A DNA stretch of 64,000 nucleotides from Melampsora larici-populina 98AG31 (taxonomy: Eukaryota; Basidiomycota; Pucciniomycetes; Pucciniales; Melampsoraceae). This document shows positions 54,683-64,000 of the stretch, piece after piece; the stretch's first letter is position 1, and each line of letters starts with the position of its first letter. The stretch spans positions 186,001 to 250,000 of the forward strand of contig NW_006768815.1 in the NCBI RefSeq assembly GCF_000204055.1. Direction: 5' to 3'. The notes below the pieces were generated by a model. That model made no database searches and had not been told where the DNA came from. It was given only the letters and a program-made list of their open reading frames with translations. The position numbers and the translations under genes are program-made.

Positions 54683-56310
54683 TGGTAATCTTTGGCTTAT
54701 CAATATTCCTTTCTTTTCTTCTACACATCAGAGACTTGTGTCAAAATGGTCATAATGTCACTGTTAGATTTTCTTATTTAAAAGAGTCAATACGCTGTTT
54801 ACTGTTGTTCTCGTTTCTCTATCAAACTCAAACGGTTATGGTCTCTCTACCATCAGTCAAGGTTGGCACAGGGTGTTAACAAAGTGGAATATGTGAAAGG
54901 GGGAGTGAAATCTTGGCATCTGGGAATGCAAGTAGCTACTCTAAAAAGATCACCAACAAAAATCAGCTACACATCAAACTCACCCCAACGGGTAGAGTGG
55001 GAGGTTAGCCAAGTATGGTTACGTCTCACTTCATTCTCTATCCTTTTTGTTGTCTGTCGTCACTTCCTCATCTTTTCAAATTATCAAAATTGTAATCAAA
55101 GAAATTATGACATTAGTATAGTTTTCAATTGAACTTTCATCATCATTATTCCTTTATTATAGTATAAGTTATTTTCAAAATTTGTCCTTCAGACTCAGTT
55201 TTTTATTATTTAGTTATCAATTTTTTCTTTCCCGCCCACCACCCTGCCTGTCAGACACGGGGTTTAAGTTCCAAGTGGTGCAACATGTTTAGTTCATTAT
55301 CTTTCTCTCTCCAAAAAAGAGCGGGGAGCCTTCCAGTGGAAGTGCTCAGCGCCGTGTGTGGCCGCCCACAGTGCTCACTCCTCATTTTCTCTGGCCCCGG
55401 GCCAAAAACGCAAATTCTGAAATTTAGGCCCCCAGGCCTCCATAGGTAGCACGTGTGCCCATCGCCAAACAACCCACAACTGATTCCATTATTTTCATGC
55501 ATCTTTGATCAGTGTACAGCTTAGCATAAGCTGACAACCTGATACTCATGGGTGTAATTTATTTAATCAAATTTATAGTTAGAGATGATAATCTAACTCA
55601 AACAGTTATAATCAATTGAATCATCAATGCTTCAATATGGTTATCAATGTTCTTTCCTTCTCTTTATGAAATCATACACCTGTGTTATGATCTCAATGTT
55701 CAACTTTAGTATTTAAGGGTTCATTACACTGTTTACCTTTCTATCAAACATCAACATTTGTTTTGTGATCATCTTCTTTTCCATTGTCCATAGAGCATGT
55801 TACAAGTTAGTTGCATCTGAGTGACCTGCTTTCTTTCTGTGTAGGGGATGTATCTCCAGTAGACATATGATCCTAGTCTTCTTAGGACTTTCCTACCACA
55901 AATATGGATTACCAACCTTTTCCTCAAGGTGTTAGCAGCCTACATTTTGTGGTTTGGGGGTGGTCCCAAAGTTGAAGAAATGTATGGGAGTTGGTCTCTG
56001 CCAATCCTGTTTGTTTACCCTTTGGAAGTGGACAGTATTAAAATCAGGTTTCTTCACGCATTACTTACTATCCTCCTAATCCCAATTGGGTCTCCTCAAC
56101 TAAGCCTTGTTCCATTTGTTTCTTTTATTCCATGTTCCACAATCATGTTGCCACTAATCCCAATGCGGCATGTGAGAGTCACAACAACAATGTATGTTTG
56201 TTAACCTATGTCTAGAGTCTGTTTGTATATATAAGAGATGTTATTTCGTGTTTGTTGCTGTTTCTTTACTCAAACATCTTTTCATTCTCTTACTCACCAC
56301 CTTCCAACAG
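54683..56310. other. intergenic, nothing recognised
   Basis: No gene supported. AT-rich except for a GC-richer patch at 55230-55450. Confidence 0.4.
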
Positions 56311-56469
56311 GTGAAGAACATTCTCTCATCACTCCTACGTGATATTTGGCCTTATAGCGCCCTTACTCACATTGTCATGATTCCTTCAGGTAAAAAACAT
56401 TCTCTCATCACTCCTACATGATATTTGGCCTTATAGCTCCCTTACTCACACTGTTGTGATTCCTTCAGA
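56311..56469 (+). repeat. 80-bp tandem duplication
   Basis: Two adjacent copies of an ~80-bp unit that begins AGGTRAARAACATTCTCTC and ends GTGATTCCTTC or CATGATTCCTTC. They differ at only a few positions. Confidence 0.75.
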
Positions 56470-58170
56470 ATCACCTTCTATTTCCTATTTTATCAGGCAG
56501 CGCCTGTCCATTCTCAAATTGTGACTCTCATATAATCCAATTGGATATCTTTCCCTTGCTTAGTTTTAACTAAGTGAGGGAAAGAACACAAGTGGGTGGT
56601 AGGTTTCAAGGAAGTTCTTACGTCCTCAAAACCTGGATGTCTCAATAGTGTACATATGATACTACGTGGAGAGTTCACCACTCAAAGGTGGGTAGAACTC
56701 TCTCCTGTTAGTATATACCTTCTGTGGAGAGTTCATAAGGAGGTCTCTTTGTGAGAAGAAAAGGTCCTGTAGATGAACTCTCTACACATTCATGGTGTGC
56801 GCTATCTAAAATATAAGAGAGTTCTTGTCAGTTGTTTGGAAAGTTCTGTCAGTCGTTTAAACAAGTAGGGAGGGGGGGGTCGGACAAAAAATTATATTAG
56901 GTTGTTCAATTTAAGTATGTAAAGCTCTTGGTAAGAGATTTCAGGAAAAAGTATAGTAAGAGGAAATTGGTGAAGAAGATGGGAAAAATTGATAAAAGAA
57001 AATGAGGACAGCAAGACAAAAACAAGAAGGGGTAATCCTATTGTATATAACATAAGCATAGACCTTCTTCTAGATTGTAAATGAAGAGTGACATAGTCTT
57101 TCTTCTTTGGGATTAATCTACCTAGATGTGGTAATGAGAATATCTCTTTGAGATGAGTCATTCCAAAAAGGTTTGTCTTGCTGGTCAATTTACTCTTGGG
57201 TAATTTCCTTTAGAGCGTGTCTTTCTTTTTCATGGACAAATCCTACAAGGCGTGCCTTTTGCAAGAGGCAAATAAGAAAATAATTTTCAACCCCATACAC
57301 TGCAGACATTATTCGGGTTCCCCAAGTGGGCAGGGAAAAATGATTGGGAGTATGATTTGTCATAAAATGGTCTATCACTCCACACCTGAGCCATAACACC
57401 CACACTACATATGTGTAGCAGGCTCAGTGAATATGTGGTTATCATGTACATACAGTTCTGCTCAGTTATCTGCTCATCAGGACAAGTTATTCATATGTAA
57501 TACATGCTGTAACTTCTTTCAGATTGAAAAAAGCTTCCAAAAGATTGACTACATACACTGACTCAATGTTTTGGTGTGATCTCATCAACTCAACTGCATG
57601 TAACACACTTTCTGTTACTAAGACATAGCTTCAACAATATTGCCTGAGCAGCTACAGAATTATATGTAGTGAATTTTTGGGAAAAAAATTTCAAAGTCAA
57701 AAAAGTTACATGTGGTATAACATGTGATTTATTTATTCTGATGGGCAAAAAACTGAGCAGACCTGTATGTACATGATAGACAACTATTGACTTAGCTTGC
57801 TGCACATATGTAGTGTGGGTGAAATGGCCCAGGTGTGCAGTATTAGATTCTTTTATGAAAAACTGTACTATTAATCATTTTCCTCTGCCAAATTGGGGAA
57901 GTTGAATGATGTTTACAGTGATAGCTCATGGGAAGGATGGGCTGTGAGCCTGAGAAGGAAACTCCCCAAACTCATCTCACATGAGTGGGATAAACTCTTG
58001 TTGACTCAGTTCCTTTTTCACCCTTATTGATTATGACTAATGCATAGTTGTGATTTTTATACTGCTCTATTACTGAGATATCTATTGATTCTCCCTGTTC
58101 ATGTATGTATTTATTCTAACTAGAGACTACGCGGGCATGCCCGCAACAGGTCACTGGTGAAACACAACCT
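56470..58170. other. repeat-like non-coding sequence
   Basis: No gene. 56600-56870 contains several GAGAGTTCA/TGAACTCTC motifs in both orientations, as in a decayed LTR or MITE. The rest is AT-rich with nothing recognised. Confidence 0.35.
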
Positions 58171-58380
58171 ACACTGCCAGCATAGATGCCTCGGGTTGAG
58201 AAATCCGAGGCATCATTGGAGGCAAATCCTCGGACAAACCTTGTCCGAGGTATTTGCCCGAGGTATTTTTTTGCCCTGAGAATTACCTCGGATCAAAACC
58301 TAGGGAAGCTTCTGTCCGAGGTTTTGCATCCGAGGATACCTCGGATTACAAAATCCGAGGTAAATATGTTGGTGGTGCTA
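58171..58380. mobile_element. hairpin MITE, copy 2
   Basis: The left end CACTGCCAGCATAGATGCCT is mirrored by the right end (inverse CACCACCAACATATTTACCT). The inside is a chain of short inverted repeats on CCTCGGAT/ATCCGAGG, so the whole can fold on itself. It shares the core GGTTGAGAAATC(C/T)GAGGCATCA with the copy at 46979-47190 and is the better preserved of the two. Confidence 0.7.
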
Positions 58381-59801
58381 TACTCCACACAGAGTTGAAT
58401 TATATAATTTGAAACCTACTCTGCCATTTAGGCCAATTGTGTCTATTTAACTCACCACAGTTCCAAATGTAGTCATTGCCTTGTCACAGTTTTTTGTTTG
58501 ACATAAATTAGCCATCTCAACAGTCTAGGTTGTTTTCACCAAGCAAGAAGTCAATTGTTTTCCTATTACCCAATGATTCAAGGAATAGTGCCTATGCTTA
58601 ACAATGAGTAAAGTATGTAAGTACAATCATGAAGCCTGTTCAAAGGTCCTTAACAAGATTCATTGCAACACTTTCTTTCCCAGGACATAACATATTCCAC
58701 TATTTTATGTTTGTAGGTAGTACATCTGAATAGTAGGTTTTGTAAGTGTACAAGCTTTGATGATCACGGGGTGTCCTTAGTAAGCAGTAAGAGAACACGA
58801 GTGAGAGTGCAAAGCAAAAGCACCTATGGGTATGCAAAACAAAAGTAAGAATGAATGAAGAAGAGAAGAGAACAATCTATTGAGGAGAACATTCATTCTT
58901 ATATACTAAAATAAACATGTAAGACCTTGGTGCAAGATTGTTAGATTGAAGAAGGAATCAAATAAGTGATGTCTTGTTATAATGAAATGTAGTGTAAGAT
59001 AATCAAGTATGACAATGAGATTACTAAGGAAGATAAGTAAAAGAAATTATATTTCTAGGCTTCAAGTAGGTGTATCATTCACAGCTTTCACTTTTGATGG
59101 AGCCAAAACAATAGTCAACATTAGGAGATAAATACAAAGTAACAGGTTAATATAATGGTATCTATACGCAAGATAAAGGGCAAATGAGGTGATATTGGAG
59201 AGCAGAGGATAAAAATGTTGAATTAGGGTTTGGGGGCTTGGAAGAATGTGGATCAAGGTTTGGTGATAGAAAGAAAATGGAAAATTTAGCAGGATATGAT
59301 TTCAAAGGTGATATTGGTGAATTTCAATTTGGATTTGTTCTGGAAGAGGGATATGAGGGTGTCTTTTATAGACAAAGATGTGGGCCAACATCTTGTCCAG
59401 TACCAAATCAAAAAGCACCCAGCACATTGCAAAATCACAAGAAGTGCAAACAAAAGGTAAGTACAATAGGAAGCACAGCATACACATACAGTAGATGATA
59501 AAAAAGATCGACTTAAGTCAATGTACATGCTATGTAGTTACTCAATATCAAAAGAATGAGTAAACAGAAGGCCAAATGTGTGAGCTGCTATAAAAAAGTG
59601 GAAAAAGGAATAAAAGCAACTGTGTATTGAGTGGAGTCCGCAACAAAAACTGGATATCAAAAGAAAACCAACGGGACAGGCAAAAGCAACCGGAGCCTCA
59701 CTTTAAGCAAAGGGACCCAACTGACAGATAAAATGAGAGACCATAACTCATGCAGGCCTGTTCTATGTTTTTATATATCAGATCTTTTGTACCTTTTATC
59801 A
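58381..59801. other. possible copia LTR/leader region
   Basis: No gene. 58740-59060 (GTGTACAAGCTTTGATG onward) has LTR-like character, and the sequence leads to a copia gag remnant at 59802, so it may be its 5' LTR and leader. No terminal repeat was identified. Confidence 0.3.
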
Positions 59802-60420
59802 ATGAAGTCAATTTTGAAATCCCGTAATGCTTCAAAAAAGGTGCTTATTGAGTTGACTGATATTCCCAAGGAGGCCTATGCTAAAGTCGTGAAGGCTCAT
59901 GGAAGCAGTGGTAGTGTTCTTGATGCTGTGACCATGTGTGGTATTGTGACTGCCAGCTTGAATGCTGGTCAATGTCTGTCTGATTGCATCACACATCTTA
60001 GAAACCTTCATAATCAATTAGCACAATATGCTACAGGAATACAAAGAGATAGATCTGTCCTCTAAATTGTTGGCTATCTTGCTTCTTAACAGACTTGGAC
60101 AAGATTTTGATTACATAACAACCCATTGTCATGCAGATCTTGCTTCTCTTACTGTAGTCAACGTGACAGTCCAATTGGTCCTTGAAGTGGCAAATGAAGC
60201 TTCTTTTGATTGATGTTCCTCAGTTTGAGCTTTCAATTTTTGTTCTTCCAATGCTACACCTACTCATCAGCCTTGTAAAATACGACTGAGTCCCAATGAC
60301 CTTTGTCATCTTGACAACCACTGTGGATTACATAATACAAACCAAGATTGTCACCAGCCAAATAGAACTTGTTCTAAGCCTCCTCAGCCTTTGGTCCTCA
60401 AGACTGAATGACTCATGCAT
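59802..60420 (+). pseudogene. copia-type Gag remnant
   Basis: The first frame encodes LIELTDIPKEAYAKVVKA and CITHLRNLHNQLAQYATG. Near 60030-60060 the frame changes and continues EIDLSSKLLAILLLNRL, GQDFDYITTHCHADLASLTV and QLVLEVANEAS. This is the Gag (UBN2-like) domain of Ty1/copia elements. Further on, CKIRLSPNDLCHLDNHCG at about 60275-60330 resembles their zinc-knuckle region. Frame changes and stops show that it is dead. No integrase or RT follows in the window. Confidence 0.6.
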
Positions 60421-61029
60421 ATCTTGATTAACAATGACTTTCTGAATAACAGTCCTTTTTCATCCTCCATTGCAAGGATTTGGTCTGTTGGTGATCTAGG
60501 TTGAAATATGTGGAGTAATATCAACACTCAGACAGGGGCAAAATAAGATTTTTGGTCTTGTAAGTGTATATGTTGGATCTCCCTTGGTTCAGTTGTTGGA
60601 CCCCATTCCATGTCTTCCCAGGTCGGTAATATCTTTGTTGGGTCCTCTGAGACAAGCTCACCTAGCTTGGAAGTACCCCAGAAGGCTACTAAAGGCATTT
60701 CAGCGGCTATCACATTGTGTTCACTTGTCATATTTCCACTTTCTGCTAGAATGATTAGATCCAGCAAATCTGGCTTGCAGCACCAAAAGTAGTGAGCAGC
60801 GCTGCCACTTAGTTAGATGGGGCCAGGTCTTTCCAGGCCTTACACCTTTCACTCCTTCTTTTCCCCCAAATTATTGGGTGTTACAATTTGCATTACTGGT
60901 TGGCCCACCTCCATCACTATGCTTAATTCATGATTGATCACCAAACCAAGCACACCATCAATATATTTCCACTATGTGATATCCAAATGCAGATCATCAC
61001 GCCTCAATAAACCATCCACTTGATCCCAC
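60421..61029. other. decayed retroelement or intergenic sequence
   Basis: Only weak traces. NDFLNNSPFSSS near 60435 looks like the start of a copia protease region. Nothing else can be supported. Confidence 0.3.
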
Positions 61030-61260
61030 AAAACCTTCAATGGAAAGATCAAATCAATATCATAACACCTCCTCATCAATTAAACCTCCCCTCAATCTTC
61101 CAAAACCTTGGATGGGAGGATCAAAACAATATCATAACACCTCCTCATCAATTGAACCTCCCCTCAATGTTCCAAAACCTTGGATGGAAGGATTAAAACA
61201 ATATTATTGTGCCACAATCAGACATCCATCCAATCTCCTAAAGTCTTGGATGGAAGCAGC
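61030..61260 (+). repeat. 72-bp (24-codon) tandem repeat
   Basis: Units starting at 61030, 61102 and 61174 share AAAACCTT...ATGG, CAATATCATAACACC and CCTCATCAATT blocks. A fourth, partial unit starts near 61241. The period is exactly 72 bp, a multiple of three. An open frame from 61040 reads through as repeated KPWM-x-G-x-KQYHNTSSSI-x-PPLN. There is no start context or neighbour that would show it is expressed. Confidence 0.65.
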
Positions 61261-61614
61261 CGCATGGCACAATCACAAAGCAATGGTCTGAGTACTTCCA
61301 GCACTCATGGTTGGGTATAGTATTAAAGTTGAGCATCTCATTTATTTCTTCTTCCCATCAACAAGCACAAGTTACTTTTTTTTAGCCTTTCAATTGATAT
61401 TGCATCACTCAAAACAATTAAATCATTTACTCGCATTCTCAATATCATTGCTTTGACTCATTCAATCATATTACATACTCTTCTCTTTTTTTTCTCAAAA
61501 TTCGTTTACAAAACCTTTATTGATGTTTCTCTAAGCTTGTTGGTTCAAAAATATTGTTTCCAAGTTTGTCTTTGTTTTTTTGTTGAATTTGAAAACACGT
61601 TATTTTTTGGCTTA
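61261..61614. other. intergenic, nothing recognised
   Basis: AT- and pyrimidine-rich; no gene or repeat recognised. Confidence 0.4.
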
Positions 61615-61868
61615 ATTGCCTAGCAACCTTGATATCTTGTTGCCGCTGCTGGCTAGTGCTGGCTATCAAGACGTAAGTCAACCAGGTCAGCCCCTGTCTT
61701 GAAACTACAGAACTCACTGGTATAACCTCTTGTACGTCTTCAACTCTCACTGCTGCGAAGACTTCCTGCGGATGTGAGAACCGGGATTGATGTTGCAAAG
61801 GCGATTGATCAGTATGTGATACTGGCTGTGCCAAGTTGCAGAGAATTTTCAGCTTTGCGGACATTAAT
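61615..61868 (+). repeat. third copy of the 266-bp repeat
   Basis: ATTGCCTAGCAACCTTGATA, then TTGTTGCCGCTG, GTCTTGAAACTACAGA, TACTGGCTGTGCCAAGTTGCA and TTTTCAGCTTTGCGGACAT follow the same order as in 52880-53110, in the same orientation. This copy lacks the 86-bp MITE and so shows the empty site. Confidence 0.65.
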
Positions 61869-61972
61869 ATTAGATCAACACGTTTGATAGCAATCATTCG
61901 ATCTCAATTCTTGTCCAGTATCTGATTCCACCGCGGAACCCTGTATCCTTCGACCTGTAGTCGAGTCAAGGG

Positions 61973-62648
61973 TTAGCTTGAACAAGCCCTCTCTGCGCGG
62001 CCACGTCCGCGCGCCTCGCAGAGGGGCTTGGGACTAATCGTGATTTCCTGGCACGGAGACTCCACGAGTTAAGTGCACTTATGTAGTTTTTTGCTTTTTC
62101 CCGCTTTCCTCACTGATAAAGACAACTTTACCTTGCGGGAAAAATTGTTCATATTTTTGTTCTACACATCCCCATAGCCTCAGATTGTATACAAACCATC
62201 TGATGCGGCCAGAAATGTGGCTTCAACATTCTTACAACACCCGCCTGTATTGTGGTCTGTTTCAATACTTTTTGTACGCTAGTTTCTGCCTGCGGCAAAT
62301 ACAGCGGATGTTTTGCACATCCTTATATTTAAATCACGTACGATGTGAATACAGGCTGTACATCCATTTACATATGGGACATAAGAGCTTGGAAACTCGA
62401 TTCATGATCAAGGTGATGAAGTTGTGATAACCAGGAGATCAAGATGGAAACACATGTAGAACAAAAATACAAACAATTTTTCCTGCAAGGTAAAGTTGTG
62501 TTTATCAGTGAGGAAAACGGGAAAAAGCAAAAAACTACATAAGTGCACTTAACTCGTGGAGTCTCCGTGCCAGGAAATCACGATTAGTCCCAAGCCCCTC
62601 TGCGAGGCGCGCGGACGTGGCCGCGCAGAGAGGGCTTGTTCAAGCTAA
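61973..62648. mobile_element. foldback/MITE element with ~195-bp arms
   Basis: Left arm 61973-62166 and right arm 62453-62648 are near-perfect inverted copies, beginning TTAGCTTGAACAAGCCCTCT on each side. Each arm itself contains a GC-rich hairpin near its outer end (CCTCTCTGCG against CGCAGAGGGG). The 286-bp centre has no convincing gene. Very long arms and a short centre fit a foldback or long-TIR MITE. A clean target duplication was not found. The high arm identity suggests recent activity or gene conversion. Confidence 0.8.
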
Positions 62649-62745
62649 AGTCGAGGGGTACCCTTTCAAACGACTCCTAGTTGAGTCCCCCTGCCAACAG
62701 GTGCCACCAGAGAACACCTGTTAAACCCCTCCTCCAAACTCACTA

Positions 62746-62923
62746 CAGTTGTCTCTGAAATAACCCATACCTTTTTATGGAACCCAAAAGGTATGGGTTT
62801 TCATAGAGTATGTGTTATCACAATGGTCTTCTGGGCTAAAAAGTGGAAATTATGGACCAAAAAAGGCATGGGTTAGGCCAGAGTATGTGTTACAAGGGGT
62901 ATGGGTTATTTCAGAGTTGACTG
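62746..62923. mobile_element. Tc1/mariner-type MITE, 178 bp
   Basis: The left end CAGTTGTCTCTGAAATAACC mirrors the right end (inverse CAGTCAACTCTGAAATAACC). TA lies on both flanks (62744-62745 and 62924-62925). GGTATGGG motifs recur inside. TA target and CAGT ends are typical of Tc1/mariner relatives. Confidence 0.75.
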
Positions 62924-63308
62924 TACCTCTCTATCTCATAAGATGTTTCTTTGTCCATACAGTTCACATGTCTACTTTCAAGTTGTAACAAGGAAAGCAG
63001 TATTAGTAAACTATGTTTAAAATCTCAAGCAGATTCTAATCAAAATTGAGAAAAAGTTTGTTTGTTTGAAACAGAGATCATTCATTGTATCAAAAACAAA
63101 CAAGGGGTATGGGTTATTTCAGAGTTGACTGTACCTCTCTATCTCATAAGATGTTTCTTTGTCCATACAGTTCACATGTCTACTTTCAAGTTGTAACAAG
63201 GAAAGCAGTATTAGTAAACTATGTTTAAAATCTCAAGCAGATTCTAATCAAAATTGAGAAAAAGTTTGTTTGTTTGAAACAGAGATCATTCATTGTATCA
63301 AAAACAAG
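62893..63308 (+). repeat. exact 208-bp tandem duplication
   Basis: 62893-63100 and 63101-63308 read the same base for base as far as I can compare, except for the last base. Each copy starts CAAGGGGTATGGGTTATTTC, i.e. inside the right terminal repeat of the MITE at 62746-62923, and runs on into flanking DNA. A very recent duplication or an assembly artefact. Confidence 0.85.
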
Positions 63309-63850
63309 AAAATTTTGACTGGCAATGAAAGTCATATAATTGAAGAATGTCTCAAAGTCTTACAATAGCATCAATCAGCTTTATGGTATTTTGTTCATAA
63401 CAGATATCTTTGAGATTACCAATCAACTGAATAAAGAATGGGTAGAGTGAAATCTTCATGAGATTCATGAGATTCCAGTCAAAATATCAGGTCCATAAGT
63501 TGTAGTTTTATCAATATCTTGATGTTTTTGGTCATCATAAGAGGTCAAAAACTGAGTCTACAGGTGATAGGTTGCTACTTATAGACAGATGTACAAGAAA
63601 TTGAGTGAGATGATAAGTTAAAGGAGAAAATCAGGTGTCCGAGCTGATACTTACATGCATTATGAAGTTTAGTGGACATTCATTAGGAAAGAAAAAATGA
63701 GTAGAATGAGTTTTTTTTAAGATTTAGATTTAGAATTTAGAAAACATATGGGTATCAAAAAACTTTATTTCCTGATGCAACACAATCAAAAAGTGTTCAT
63801 TTCTTAAATTTGGACGCTTGTATACATTATGATATCACGCTACAATCAAT
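63309..63850. other. intergenic, nothing recognised
   Basis: AT-rich; no gene or repeat recognised. Confidence 0.4.
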
Positions 63851-64000
63851 GTTTTTCTCACATTACCCCTTGAGTTTATTGGAACTTCACATGTTGAATG
63901 GATTTCTAGAGGAGCATTGTTGACTGAAACGATTGATCAATTAATTTCACCACCTCCAAACCATTTCACACTTCCAGATCCATTGATCCCATTACCAGCA
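63850..64000 (+). CDS. possible partial exon at window end
   Basis: An open frame of about 50 codons runs off the window. It contains EFIGTSHVEWISRGALLTET followed by a Pro-rich NHFTLPDPLIPLPA, in the AT-rich codon style of the conserved genes here. CCCCTTGAG just before it could be an acceptor. I do not recognise the protein. It could also be chance. Confidence 0.3.

Noticed and set aside
1..64000. CRISPR arrays, bacterial operons, riboswitches
   Set aside because: The repeats seen are eukaryotic transposon ends, MITEs and minisatellites. No regular short repeat-spacer pattern or bacterial signals are present.

Overview
The window looks like a transposon-rich stretch of a basidiomycete genome, most likely a rust fungus (Pucciniales, Puccinia/Melampsora-like). 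The evidence is small GT-AG introns of about 50-100 bp, fungal housekeeping genes with many introns, several genes for secreted proteins without obvious relatives, and transposon families I associate with rusts: a MULE with a WRKY-GCM1 zinc finger, CACTA/Plavaka-like transposases, Tc1-like DDE remnants, gypsy and copia elements and many MITEs. The genus cannot be fixed from the sequence alone. There is one assembly gap (4540-5017).

Layout. 1-6.8 kb: a Ty3/gypsy retrotransposon on the minus strand (Gag, protease, RT, RNase H, start of integrase), cut by the window edge. 6.8-11.1 kb: LTR-like sequence, a small secreted-protein gene with a premature stop, and a decayed Tc1-like transposase carrying a MITE. 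11.8-14.3 kb: three diverged tandem repeats upstream of a DUF3605-like gene that begins with a signal peptide. 17.9-19.6 kb: a multi-exon DUF1769 gene. 20.4-34.3 kb: a large nested transposon. The outer element is CACTA/Plavaka-like, with a transposase and possibly two companion genes. It is split by a complete 5.65-kb MULE (26066-31713) with 20-bp TIRs and a perfect 9-bp target duplication. The MULE protein joins a WRKY-GCM1 zinc finger, a MULE transposase core and a C-terminal domain with the layout of a USP-type deubiquitinase.

35.0-37.2 kb: a large secreted protein. 39.5-52.1 kb: a conserved block with NAD(P)HX dehydratase, the DNA polymerase epsilon histone-fold subunit Dpb4, an ADIP-like coiled-coil protein and the TFIIIB subunit Brf1; a few MITEs and one dead transposase lie between them. 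These four genes use markedly AT-rich codons compared with the secreted and transposon genes. 52.1-64 kb: a repeat-rich tail with a Lys/Cys-rich secreted-protein gene that has frame breaks, an 86-bp MITE with a 9-bp target duplication, a copia gag remnant, tandem minisatellites, a 676-bp foldback element and an exact 208-bp tandem duplication.

The most notable item is the MULE transposase fused to a USP-like cysteine protease. The copy itself looks inactive because of an in-frame TGA and an Asp-to-Asn change at the first expected catalytic residue. Exon boundaries were read by eye from splice signals and frame, so they are approximate unless explicit positions are given.
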